Below are positions 1 through 7,360 of a stretch of 19,551 bases of DNA, piece after piece. Numbering within the stretch: the first letter of the stretch is position 1; the number at the start of each line of letters is the position of its first letter. Below the pieces are notes generated by a model. That model was given only the letters and a program-made list of their open reading frames with translations, was not told the DNA's origin and ran no database searches. The DNA is from JBBRVP01 sp038246785 (GTDB lineage Bacteria > Actinomycetota > Actinomycetes > Jiangellales > Jiangellaceae): the NCBI GenBank assembly GCA_038246785.1, contig JBBRVP010000053.1, positions 1 through 19,551 on the forward strand, read 5' to 3'. Both the position numbers and the translations under genes were made by a program.

Positions 1-1
1 A

Positions 2-121
2 CAGCGATCAGCACCCAGGGTCATCAAACGCAAGTACGTCAAGTGGCACGTCAAACGGGCGCATCACGCCCACTGGCCGCAGCCCGCGCACTCACCGACC
101 TACCGCGTCCGTCAGCTCTAA
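2..121 (+). CDS. Probable transposase, C-terminal fragment (5' end outside window)
   Basis: An open frame runs from the window edge to TAA at 119-121 and gives 39 residues. It is rich in Lys, Arg, His and Trp, containing VIKRKYVKWHVKRAHH followed by HWPQP. A basic tail of this kind is what I remember from the C-termini of some actinobacterial DDE transposases, so the call rests on resemblance of the tail only. No catalytic residue lies inside the window. The frame stops 16 bp before the stop codon of the oppositely oriented CPBP gene, so the two genes converge. No inverted repeat end could be defined. It could instead be another basic protein. Confidence 0.4.
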   Translation, partial: QRSAPRVIKRKYVKWHVKRAHHAHWPQPAHSPTYRVRQL

Positions 122-137
122 CTGAACGGTATTGGGG

Positions 138-947
138 CTAGAGCCAGGACACGTGCGGCGCCACGAGCAGGTACCCGACGAACGCCACGATGTCGATGAC
201 GGCGTGCGCGACGATGAGCGGCACGATCCGTCCGGTGCGCTGGAAGTACGTAGCGAACACGGCGCCCATGGCCAGGTTGCCGAGGAAACCGGACAGCCCC
301 TGGTAGAGGTGATAGGCACCCCGCAACGACGCGCTCAGCGCGACGATCGCCGCGGGATGCCAACGCAGCTGGGCCAGGCGGCGGCTGAGGTAGCCCACGA
401 GGACGACCTCCTCCAGCGCCGCGTTCGCGATCGAGGCCAGGACCAGCACCGGCAGGCGCCACCACACGTCCGGCAGCGCCGTGGGCACGAGCGTGAGGGA
501 GGCGCCGAGCCGGCGGGCGAGCAGGTAGCCACCCAGGCCGACGGCGCCGACGGCCGCGGCGGCGCCGACGCCCACGAGTACGTCGCGGGGCAGCCGATCG
601 GTGCGCAGACCGACGTCGCTTGGAGTGTCGCCGGAGCGGCGCAGAAGGTAGAGCACGAGCGCCACCGGAAGCAGCAGGGACGCGATGAACACGAGCTGCA
701 GGCCGAGGTCGACGAGCGGTTGGCCAGGCGCCAGGGAGGCGTTCAGCGTCGCCGTCTGGCTCGCCAGCGGGATCGGGGCCGTGAGCGCGCCGAGGAAGTG
801 CAGCACCGACCGTGCCGCGGACAGCCCGATCGCCCAGGCGACGACGATCGCCAGCTCCACACCGAGCAGCTGCCCGGAGGGCTGGCCGGGCTCGGTGTGG
901 GTGTCCACGCGCAGCCGGCGAGGTTCTGCGGCCTGACCGTCCCCCAT
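138..947 (-). CDS. CPBP family intramembrane metalloprotease (variant motif)
   Basis: This 269-residue polytopic membrane protein has the CPBP (Abi, Rce1-like) core in its C-terminal half. The visible motifs are Glu179-Glu180 in LEEVVLVGYLSRR, His213 in GAYHLYQG, and His248 with Asp252 in AHAVIDIVAF. Family members are membrane-embedded proteases whose Glu and His residues form the active site. Motif 1 is usually EExxFRG; here the Arg position is Val, so activity is uncertain. The ATG at 947 is chosen because an AAGGGG stretch precedes it. A longer frame to 1148 would run into the divergent hydrolase gene and adds Arg-rich residues typical of non-coding translation. It shares a roughly 100-bp divergent promoter region with the hydrolase. 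The substrate is unknown. Confidence 0.85.
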   Translation of the reverse strand: MGDGQAAEPRRLRVDTHTEPGQPSGQLLGVELAIVVAWAIGLSAARSVLHFLGALTAPIPLASQTATLNASLAPGQPLVDLGLQLVFIASLLLPVALVLYLLRRSGDTPSDVGLRTDRLPRDVLVGVGAAAAVGAVGLGGYLLARRLGASLTLVPTALPDVWWRLPVLVLASIANAALEEVVLVGYLSRRLAQLRWHPAAIVALSASLRGAYHLYQGLSGFLGNLAMGAVFATYFQRTGRIVPLIVAHAVIDIVAFVGYLLVAPHVSWL

Positions 948-998
948 GTTCCCCTTGCAGCTCCCTCCGCGCCGATGGTCGCGGCCAGCCTGCCACGC

Positions 999-1018
999 CC
1001 ACCGAAGGTCATCGGTGG
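999..1018. promoter_or_regulatory. Perfect 7-bp dyad in divergent intergenic region (candidate operator)
   Basis: CCACCGA at 999-1005 and TCGGTGG at 1012-1018 form a perfect inverted repeat around a 6-nt spacer. It lies between the divergent CPBP and hydrolase genes, about 18 nt upstream of the putative hydrolase -10 box, and so overlaps the expected -35 region. Size and placement fit a dimeric repressor site, but no regulator gene is adjacent and a chance dyad cannot be excluded. Confidence 0.35.
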
Positions 1019-1036
1019 ACCATCGCGGCACCGGTC

Positions 1037-1042
1037 TATCGT
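1037..1042 (+). promoter_or_regulatory. Putative -10 box (TATCGT) of a leaderless alpha/beta hydrolase mRNA
   Basis: TATCGT matches the actinobacterial TANNNT -10 pattern and ends 8 nt before the GTG at 1051. A transcript starting at or near that GTG would have almost no leader. No Shine-Dalgarno sequence is seen before this start, which fits. No clear -35 is visible. Confidence 0.4.
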
Positions 1043-1050
1043 GGGCGGCC

Positions 1051-1812
1051 GTGGCGCTGCCCCACGACGACACCGCCGGCTCCGGCCCGGCCGTCCTGCT
1101 CCTGCACGCCGGAGTCGCCGACCGGCGGATGTGGCGGTTCCAGGGCACGGCGCTGGCCGACGCGGGCCAACGCGCGATAGCCCCCGACCTGCGTGGCTTC
1201 GGCGAGTCGCCGATCGGCGCGGAGCAGTTCAGCCACGTCGACGACCTCGTCGAGCTGCTCGACGAGCTGGGAATCGAGCGCGCCGCGGTGGTCGGAGCCT
1301 CCTACGGCGGCTACGTCGCGCAGGAGCTGGCGGGGCGGCACCCGGACCGGGTGGCCGCGCTGACGCTGCTCTGCCCGGCCGCGGAGCTGCTCGAGCCCGA
1401 CGCGACACTGCGGCGATTCGGCGCCGACGAGGAGGCCATGCTCGCGGCGGACGACCTCGATGGCGCAGCCGAGCTCAACGTGGCCACCTGGGTCGGGCCA
1501 GAGGCCGGCGACGAAGTCCGCGACCTCGTACGCCGCATGCAGCTGCGGGCGTTCGGGCTGCAGGCCGACGCGCCCGAGGCCGAGCGCGACGACGGCTCGG
1601 TCGACCCGGCGCAGATCCAGGCCCGCACCCTGGTCGTCTCTGGCAGGCACGACCTGGCGCCCTTCCAGGACGCGGCCCGCCGGCTCGCACAGGTCATCCC
1701 CCACGCGCGGCACCTGGAGCTGCCGTGGGCGGGGCACCTGCCGAGCCTCGAGCGCCCGGACGAGACGACGGCGCTGCTGCTCGATTTCCTGACGGCGACT
1801 CCGCCTGGTTGA
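1051..1812 (+). CDS. Alpha/beta fold hydrolase
   Basis: This 253-residue protein has the features of a soluble alpha/beta hydrolase. AVLLLHAGVADRRMW is the oxyanion-hole strand-loop (HG-like). The nucleophile elbow is GASYGG with Ser84. The acid is Asp201 in VSGRHD and the base is His229 in WAGHLP. Length and motif order match the esterase, haloperoxidase and enol-lactonase group, and the substrate cannot be told from sequence. GTG at 1051 is preferred because the protein then begins just before the first beta strand and a TATCGT box lies upstream. An upstream start at 946 would overlap the divergent CPBP start. The Rieske gene begins 31 bp downstream and may be co-transcribed. Confidence 0.85.
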   Translation: MALPHDDTAGSGPAVLLLHAGVADRRMWRFQGTALADAGQRAIAPDLRGFGESPIGAEQFSHVDDLVELLDELGIERAAVVGASYGGYVAQELAGRHPDRVAALTLLCPAAELLEPDATLRRFGADEEAMLAADDLDGAAELNVATWVGPEAGDEVRDLVRRMQLRAFGLQADAPEAERDDGSVDPAQIQARTLVVSGRHDLAPFQDAARRLAQVIPHARHLELPWAGHLPSLERPDETTALLLDFLTATPPG

Positions 1813-1843
1813 GACCGTGGGCGGTGCGGGTATCCCGTCGCGC

Positions 1844-2710
1844 ATGCAGCCTTTCGACAGCCTCTCCCGTCTCGAAGAGCTCGACCAGCTCGACCCGGCG
1901 ATCTCCGGCGTGCAGCGCGTGGTGCGGGCGCTGCTACCGCCCGGCCCGCTGCGCGACGGCCTGCACGGAGTCTGGCTGGGTCACCCCTTCCACCCAGCAC
2001 TCGTGCTCACCCCCGTCGGATGCTTCATCGGCGCCGGTGTGCTCGACGCGCTCCCCGGCGCCGAGCGGGAGGCCGACGTCCTGGTGGCCACCGGGCTGGC
2101 GGCGGTCCCGATGGCCGCCGTGGCCGGCTGGGCCGACTGGTCGGAGCTGCACGAGCAGCAGATGCGGACCGGCATCGTCCACGCCGCCACCAACCTCGCC
2201 GGGACCGCGCTGTACGCCGCCTCGTTGGTCGCCCGCGGCACCGGGCGGCGCGGCCTGGGCCGGGCTCTTGGCTGGCTGGGCCTCGGCACCGTGACCGTCG
2301 GCGGCATGATCGGCGGCCACCTCGGCTACCGGCAGGCGGCCGGCGCCAACCACGCCGAGCAGGTCCCCCACCGGGTCTCCCCCGGCTGGCACCCGGTGGG
2401 CCGGCTCGCGGACCTGCCCGAGGCGGAGCCGGTACGCCGCGACGCCGGCGACGAGCCGGTGGTCGCCGTGCGCCGTGGCGACCGGGTGTCCGTGCTTGCC
2501 GCGACCTGCTCGCACCTGTCCGGTCCGCTGCACGACGGCGAGCTCACCGACGTGGGCGGCCGGGACTGCCTGGTCTGTCCGTGGCACGGCAGCACGTTCG
2601 ACCTCGCCGACGGTGCGGTGGTCCACGGCCCGGCGACGGGCCGCCAGCCGGTGTTCGAGGTCGAGGTCGTCGACGGCGAGGTCCGGGTGCGGCTCCCCGG
2701 CGCCGGGTGA
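1844..2710 (+). CDS. DUF2231-Rieske [2Fe-2S] membrane fusion protein
   Basis: This 288-residue protein has two parts. Residues about 1-170 are a DUF2231-like membrane domain with hydrophobic helices; the HGVWLGHPFHP signature is at its start. Residues about 180-285 form a Rieske ferredoxin-type domain. The cluster ligands are Cys222 and His224 in CSHLSGPL and Cys245 and His248 in CPWHGSTF, a complete C-x-H...C-x-x-H set. It is expected to be a membrane-tethered electron carrier; its redox partner is unknown. ATG at 1844 matches the usual N-terminus of the family, and a TATCCC box ends 7 nt upstream. A GTG at 1817 is an alternative. No oxygenase subunit lies nearby. Confidence 0.88.
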   Translation: MQPFDSLSRLEELDQLDPAISGVQRVVRALLPPGPLRDGLHGVWLGHPFHPALVLTPVGCFIGAGVLDALPGAEREADVLVATGLAAVPMAAVAGWADWSELHEQQMRTGIVHAATNLAGTALYAASLVARGTGRRGLGRALGWLGLGTVTVGGMIGGHLGYRQAAGANHAEQVPHRVSPGWHPVGRLADLPEAEPVRRDAGDEPVVAVRRGDRVSVLAATCSHLSGPLHDGELTDVGGRDCLVCPWHGSTFDLADGAVVHGPATGRQPVFEVEVVDGEVRVRLPGAG

Positions 2711-2727
2711 GACCCGCCGGGCGGGTC
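2711..2727. terminator. Short GC hairpin between convergent genes
   Basis: GACCCGCC and GGCGGGTC flank a single G, giving a compact hairpin of 6-8 bp. It sits immediately after the Rieske stop codon and touches the stop codon of the oncoming permease gene. The position suits a bidirectional terminator. No T-tract follows, so this is inferred from position and symmetry only. Confidence 0.4.
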
Positions 2728-4219
2728 AGGTCGCCGCCGGCTCCTTCTCCCGCTCGGGAAGCCGGCTGTGCCGGGCGCCGTAGAGGAAGTAGACGACCAG
2801 CCCGATCGCCATCCAGATGAAGAACCGCACCCAGGTCAGCCCCGGCAGGTTCAGCATCAGATAGAACGTCGCCAGGCACGACAGGATCGGCAACCACGGC
2901 ACGCCGGGCACCCGGAAGGACCGCGGAAGGTCGGGCCGGGTCCGGCGCAGGATGATGACGCCGATCGCGACGAGCACGAAGGCGAACAGCGTGCCGATGT
3001 TGACCAGCTCGGCCAGCTCGGACAGCGGGATCAGTGAGGCGACCACGGCCACGACGACGCCGGTCACGACAGTGGCCCGAATCGGCGTGCCGAACCGCGG
3101 GCTGACGATGGAGAAGAACGGCGGCAGCAACCGGTCGCGGCTCATCGCGAAGAAGATCCGGCTCTGCCCCAGCAGCAGGATCATCATGACCGTCGTCAAC
3201 CCGGCGAGGGCGCCCCAGGAGATGATGGTGGCGATCGTGTCGGCACCCACCGAGCGGAACGCCGAGGCAAGGGGGGCGTTCACCTCCAGCTTGTCGAAGT
3301 GGACCATGCCGGTGACCACCAGCGACACGGCGACGTACAGCGTGGTGCAGATGACGAGCGAGCCGAGGATCCCGCGCGGCATGTCCCGCTGCGGGTTGCG
3401 GGTCTCCTCCGCGGCCGTCGCGACGATGTCGAAGCCGATGAAGGCGAAGAAGACGAGCGCGGCCGCGGTGAAGATGCCGGCGACGCCGAAGCTACCGACG
3501 CCGAAGCCCCAGTCCTGCAGCAGCGAGGGGGCTGCCGCGGGTGCGTCGGTGCCCTTGCTGCCCGACGGCGGGATGAACGGCGAGTAGTTGGCAGCCCTGA
3601 CGTAGAACAGCCCGGCGACGATGACCAGCAGCACGATGGTCAGCTTGATGGCCACCACGACCGCATTGACCCGCGCGGAGACCTTGATGCCCAGGCAGAT
3701 CACGGCGGTCAGCAGCAGCACGATGATCGCGGCGACAAGGTTGTGCTGGATTCCGCGGCCTTGCGTCTGCGGGCTGTTGTAGGCCCAGCTCGGCAGCGCG
3801 ATGCCGTACTCATTCGCCAGGTCGACGAAGTACGTCGACCAGCCCACTGCGACCGTGCTCGCGCCGAGGGCCAGCTCGAGGATGAGGTCCCAGCCGATGA
3901 TCCAGGCGACCAGCTCGCCCAGTGTCGCGTAGGAGAACGTGTAGGCGCTGCCGGCGACCGGCACCGTCGAGGCGAGCTCGGCGTAGCACAGTGCGGCGAG
4001 GCCGCAGACGAAGCCGGCGATGACGAAGGAGATCGCCACGGCGGGCCCCGCCTGGGTGCCGGCCGCCTTGCCGGTGAGCACGAAGATGCCGGTGCCGATG
4101 ATGACGCCGACACCGAAGACGATGAGGTCGAGTGCCGAGAGGCTGCGGCGCAGCTGGTGAGTCGGCTCCTCGGTGTCCTGGATGGACTGCTCGACCGTCT
4201 TGGTACGGAACGTGTTCAT
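2726..4219 (-). CDS. APC superfamily amino acid permease (CAT-like)
   Basis: This 497-residue protein has 12 or more membrane segments. The first has the APC signature GVGVIIGTGIFVLTG and is followed by AGTQAGPAVAISF, then YAELASTVPVAGSAYTFSY in segments 2-3. Family members of this cationic-amino-acid-transporter type (YfnA-like) import amino acids across the cytoplasmic membrane with protons or by exchange; the substrate is not determined here. The start is supported by GAGGTGG six nucleotides before the ATG. It is the last gene of a minus-strand run that includes an mmuM-like homocysteine methyltransferase. In E. coli MmuM pairs with an APC permease (MmuP) for S-methylmethionine, but a YdeI-type gene intervenes here, so the same role is only a hypothesis. 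Confidence 0.9.
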   Translation of the reverse strand: MNTFRTKTVEQSIQDTEEPTHQLRRSLSALDLIVFGVGVIIGTGIFVLTGKAAGTQAGPAVAISFVIAGFVCGLAALCYAELASTVPVAGSAYTFSYATLGELVAWIIGWDLILELALGASTVAVGWSTYFVDLANEYGIALPSWAYNSPQTQGRGIQHNLVAAIIVLLLTAVICLGIKVSARVNAVVVAIKLTIVLLVIVAGLFYVRAANYSPFIPPSGSKGTDAPAAAPSLLQDWGFGVGSFGVAGIFTAAALVFFAFIGFDIVATAAEETRNPQRDMPRGILGSLVICTTLYVAVSLVVTGMVHFDKLEVNAPLASAFRSVGADTIATIISWGALAGLTTVMMILLLGQSRIFFAMSRDRLLPPFFSIVSPRFGTPIRATVVTGVVVAVVASLIPLSELAELVNIGTLFAFVLVAIGVIILRRTRPDLPRSFRVPGVPWLPILSCLATFYLMLNLPGLTWVRFFIWMAIGLVVYFLYGARHSRLPEREKEPAAT

Positions 4220-4312
4220 GAGCCACCTCGGCGCTCGACCAAGCCGGACGGACGTCCGACGGGGACGATCATCGCGTACGGGGCGCCATCAGCACCAGAC
4301 GTGACCGCAGAC

Positions 4313-4909
4313 TCACGCCTTGCGCCACTGGTTGGCCCGCTCGCCGCGCGCCGCCAGCCGGACGGTCTCCCCGACGCGTCTCTCCCGTGTCTCCGGACGG
4401 CGGGCCTGCACGATCCACTCGAGGATGCCGCGGCGGGCCGAGCGGGGAAAGCCGTCGAAGCTGGCCCGGGCGCGGTCTCCCGCGGCGGCCAGCGCGGCGG
4501 CCAGATCCGCGGGCACGACGAGGTCCTCCACCTCGTCGAGCAGCGTCCACGACCCGTCAGCCTTGGCGCGCTCGATCACCGCGAGTCCGGCCGGCCTCAT
4601 GAGTCCGTCCGCGAGCAGCCGCTCCACCCGCTGCTTGTTCGACCGCGCCCACCCGCTGCGCCGCTTCCGGGGCGCGAACCACAACGCCGAGCGCTCGTCG
4701 TCGAGGGTGCGCGCGACGCTGTCGACCCATCCGTAGCAGAGCGCCTCCTCGACGCCGTCGGCGTAGTCCACGCGGGGCCGGCCGGTCGGCTTCCGCCAGG
4801 TCACCAGCCAGGCCCCGCGGGCGCTGGCGTGGTGCTGCGCCAGCCAGCTCCGCCACTGCGCTCTGGTCTCGGCGTGGACCTGCGCGGCGTCCTCCAACGG
4901 CGGGGCCAT
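4313..4909 (-). CDS. YdeI/OmpD-associated family protein
   Basis: This 198-residue soluble protein carries the family pattern: an N-terminal RSWLAQHHASARGAWLV segment, then VDYADGVEEALCYGWVDSVARTLDD, then the aromatic-basic FAPRKRRSGWARSNKQRVERL. The C-terminal half is the usual helical bundle with SFDGFPRSARRGILEWIVQARRPETRERRV. Biochemical function is poorly established for this family; some members have been linked to bacteriocin or antimicrobial-peptide tolerance. The length is normal and the gene looks intact. It lies between the methyltransferase (48 bp upstream) and the permease (93 bp downstream) on the same strand, so co-transcription is likely. Confidence 0.85.
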   Translation of the reverse strand: MAPPLEDAAQVHAETRAQWRSWLAQHHASARGAWLVTWRKPTGRPRVDYADGVEEALCYGWVDSVARTLDDERSALWFAPRKRRSGWARSNKQRVERLLADGLMRPAGLAVIERAKADGSWTLLDEVEDLVVPADLAAALAAAGDRARASFDGFPRSARRGILEWIVQARRPETRERRVGETVRLAARGERANQWRKA

Positions 4910-4957
4910 GGGAGCAATGGTCGCTGCTCGCCCGACCGGATGGCGAGCGCAACGCGG

Positions 4958-5884
4958 TCAGGCGGGGGCGGGCCAGCCCCGTACGACGCCCGCCGCCGCC
5001 ACGATCTCGGGCGGCCCGATCCGACAGCAGCCGCCTACGAGCCGTGCGCCGTCGGCGAGCCAGCGCCTGACGTCGCCCGTTGCGAATGCCGCCCGGCCCT
5101 GCCAGCGCCGGGCGGCGCCGTCCCAGGACTCCCCCGAGTTCGGGTAGACGACGGCCGGCTTGCCAGACGCCGCGACGGCCGCCGGCACCAGCCGGCCGGC
5201 ATCAGCCGGGCTGGTGCAGTTGACGCCGACCGCCACGACCTCGGCCACGCCGCGGGCCAGGGCGAACGCCTCGGCCGCCGGCTCGCCGGACCGCAACCGG
5301 TCGCCCACACAGCTCAGCGACAGCCACGCCGACGCGCCGATCGCGGCGATCTCCGCCACGAGGGCCTCGGCCTCGGCGAGGCAGGGAACCGTCTCCAGGG
5401 CGACGACGTCGGGGCCCGCCTCGACTAGGACGCCGAGCCGTTCGTGGTGGAAGGCCCGCAGCTCGGCGACCGAGAGTCCGTACCGTCCGCGGTACTCGGA
5501 GCCGTCGGCGAGCATGGCACCGTACGGACCCACGGAGGCGGCCACCCACCCGGCGCCGGCCATGGCCTCCCGGGCGAGCTCGACGCTGCGGCGCAACAGG
5601 CGGGCCGCACCGGCGCGCCCAACTCCGGCGGCGGCCAGCCCCTCGAAGCTCGCCTGGTAGCTGACGGTCGTCGCGACCTCGGCACCCGCGGCCCGGAACT
5701 CCCGGTGCGCGGCGACGATCGCCGCCGGATCGTCGGCGAGCAGCCGGGCCGACCACAGAGGGCCCGGCAGGTCCTGCCCGCGCGCCTCGAGCAGAGTGGC
5801 CAGGCCGCCGTCGAGGACGACCGGCCGGCCGCTGCGCAGCCGCTCCCCCAACGCCTGCTCGGTCACGGGCTTCGCCGCAGACAC
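4958..5884 (-). CDS. mmuM: Homocysteine S-methyltransferase
   Basis: This 308-residue enzyme is expected to transfer a methyl group from S-methylmethionine (or S-adenosylmethionine) to homocysteine to make methionine in the cytoplasm. The zinc ligands are present: Cys223 in GVNCTSP and Cys286-Cys287 in GGCCRIGP. The N-terminal VVLDGGLATLLEARG, the TVSYQASFEG strand and the ASVGPYGAMLADGSEYRGRY loop are characteristic. GTG at 5884 is chosen because homology begins at once after it; the frame continues upstream to 6286 but gives Arg/Pro-rich residues antisense-like to nothing and overlaps the aldolase ORF. The start overlaps the upstream aldolase-like ORF by 22 bp, which implies co-transcription. 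Confidence 0.9.
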   Translation of the reverse strand: MSAAKPVTEQALGERLRSGRPVVLDGGLATLLEARGQDLPGPLWSARLLADDPAAIVAAHREFRAAGAEVATTVSYQASFEGLAAAGVGRAGAARLLRRSVELAREAMAGAGWVAASVGPYGAMLADGSEYRGRYGLSVAELRAFHHERLGVLVEAGPDVVALETVPCLAEAEALVAEIAAIGASAWLSLSCVGDRLRSGEPAAEAFALARGVAEVVAVGVNCTSPADAGRLVPAAVAASGKPAVVYPNSGESWDGAARRWQGRAAFATGDVRRWLADGARLVGGCCRIGPPEIVAAAGVVRGWPAPA

Positions 5885-6297
5885 TCCAGCCGCCCGGCGA
5901 GGTCGCCATGGCGTACGAGGTCTGAGCCCACGCCCACCGCGAGGGCGCCGGCCGCGCGGTAGGCCGCGACGTCGTCCAGCCGGACGCCACCGGTGGGGAT
6001 CAGCACCGCGTCCGGGAACACCGCGAGCAGCGATCGGACGTACGCCGGCCCACCGACGTGGGCAGGGAAGACCTTCGCCGGACCGTGGGCCGCGGCGGCC
6101 GCGATCTCGGCCGGGGTGAAACCGCCCTCCACGAAGGGCAGCGACAGCGCCGCAGCCGGGCCGGCCAGGACAGGGTCGCGCAGCCGCTCGAAGCCGTCGA
6201 CGTCGTTGTCCACCGTGTCGCGCCCTCCTGCGCGCGCCGCTGCGTCGCCTGCGACGAGGTCTTCCCACGTGTGGAACCCCGGACACGGCTTGCGCAC
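5863..6297 (-). pseudogene. N-terminally truncated KDPG/KHG aldolase-like ORF
   Basis: The 144-residue ORF keeps the C-terminal half of a 2-keto-3-deoxy-6-phosphogluconate aldolase. LPFVEGGFTPAEI, the Schiff-base lysine segment AKVFPAHVGGPAYVRSLL, and the phosphate-binding VLIPTGGV and ALAVGVGSDLV are all recognisable. Intact enzymes are about 200 residues and have a substrate-binding N-terminal half with a GAGTV motif. None of that is present in any frame between this ORF and the EamA stop 33 bp upstream, and the first 35 residues here look unrelated to the family. The GTG start at 6297 has no Shine-Dalgarno. The (beta/alpha)8 barrel would be incomplete, so I call it a remnant. A short divergent functional protein cannot be excluded. 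Confidence 0.6.
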
Positions 6298-6330
6298 CCG
6301 CGGCCGGACGTCGCCCGAAATCCTAGGGCC

Positions 6331-7221
6331 TCAAGGCGCCTCCGGCAGGGCCGCGGCCGAGACCCGCTGCGTGCCGCGCCGGGTGGCCAGGAACGAACCG
6401 AGCAGGATCAACGGGAACCCGACGAGCATGCCGGTCGTGACCGGCTCGCCGAGCACGAGCACGCCAGCTGCGAGGGCGACCGCCGGGTTGACGTACGTGA
6501 TCACCGTCGCCCGCGCAGGTCCGACCTCGGCGATGAGGGCGAAGAACAGGACAAAGGCGAGCGCCGTGCACACGACACCCAGGGCGAGCACCGACCAGAC
6601 GGCCGCGGCAGCCGGCGCTGCGGAGGGCAGCCGGAGCAGGCTCGGCACGACGAAGCCCGCGGCCGCGATGCCGAGCACGACCGTGTTGGTCGTGATGGAC
6701 GGCAGGTCGGACAGCCGCCGGGTCACGATGACCGGCCCGATTGCGTACCCCAGCGCCGTGAGCAGGATCTCGACCAGCGGCCAGGCGCCGATGTCGCCGA
6801 CGTCGACCCCGAGCAGCGCGACGACACCGAGCAGCCCCAGCCCCAACCCCGTCGCGCGCGCCAGCCCGAGGCGCTCGTCGTGACCGAGGGCGAGTCCGAG
6901 GGCGGCCCCGATCAGCGGCACCGCGGCGATGAGCAGCCCGGCGAGCGAGCTCGAGACGTGCCGCTCGGCGTCGGTGAGCAGCCACCACGGCGCGGCGAGC
7001 TCGACCGCCGTATAGACCAGCACGATCCGCCAGCGGGCGATCACGGCGCCGAAGGCCCCGATCCGCAGCGCGAACGGCAGCAGGACCAGCGCCCCGACAG
7101 TGGTGCGTCCCAGCACGACGATGGCCGGGTCGAGGTCGCGGACGGCGATCCGGATCAGCAGGTAGGGGATCCCCCAGATCACCGACATGGCCGCGAAGAG
7201 CAGCGCTCCCCGCCTGGTCAT
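6331..7221 (-). CDS. EamA/DMT family transporter
   Basis: This 296-residue protein has ten predicted membrane segments in two EamA repeats. Repeat one runs from LLFAAMSVIWGIPYLLIRIA to about residue 135 and repeat two from EILLTALGYAIGPVIV to LILLGSFLATR. The late segment VGPARATVITYVNPAVALAAGVLVLGEP is the typical EamA signature. Members export amino acids, metabolites or other small molecules across the cytoplasmic membrane; the substrate is unknown. The ATG at 7221 is preceded by a strong AGGAGGT four nucleotides away, the clearest ribosome binding site in this minus-strand run, so this is probably the first gene of the operon-like group down to the permease. It is divergent from fdhD. Confidence 0.9.
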   Translation of the reverse strand: MTRRGALLFAAMSVIWGIPYLLIRIAVRDLDPAIVVLGRTTVGALVLLPFALRIGAFGAVIARWRIVLVYTAVELAAPWWLLTDAERHVSSSLAGLLIAAVPLIGAALGLALGHDERLGLARATGLGLGLLGVVALLGVDVGDIGAWPLVEILLTALGYAIGPVIVTRRLSDLPSITTNTVVLGIAAAGFVVPSLLRLPSAAPAAAAVWSVLALGVVCTALAFVLFFALIAEVGPARATVITYVNPAVALAAGVLVLGEPVTTGMLVGFPLILLGSFLATRRGTQRVSAAALPEAP

Positions 7222-7347
7222 CGCACCTCCTCATGGCTGCTGGCCCCATCGACGCCTGGCCCGATCGACTGCTGGCTCGTCCGCTGCGGCGGCCTGGCCG
7301 TGGGCCCAGGATGCCGTCCCGCACCGACGCCCGGGCGCGCACCCGGC

Positions 7348-7353
7348 TACCGT
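7348..7353 (+). promoter_or_regulatory. Putative -10 box (TACCGT) of a leaderless fdhD mRNA
   Basis: TACCGT fits TANNNT and ends 7 nt before the fdhD ATG at 7361. No Shine-Dalgarno lies in the interval, so transcription probably starts at the A of the start codon. Confidence 0.45.
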
Positions 7354-7360
7354 TCCCGCC

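Noticed and set aside
132..2294. A 720-residue plus-strand frame across the CPBP, hydrolase and Rieske genes
   Set aside because: Low-complexity Arg/Gly/Ala composition and no recognisable domain; it conflicts with three genes having intact active-site motifs.
3299..5428. A 709-residue plus-strand frame opposite the permease, YdeI and mmuM genes
   Set aside because: Its composition is the usual shadow of high-GC third positions, and three well-supported genes occupy the other strand.
5885..6286. N-terminal extension of the homocysteine methyltransferase to a 442-residue protein
   Set aside because: The extension is Arg/Pro/Gly-rich, has no family similarity, and overlaps the aldolase-like ORF in another frame.
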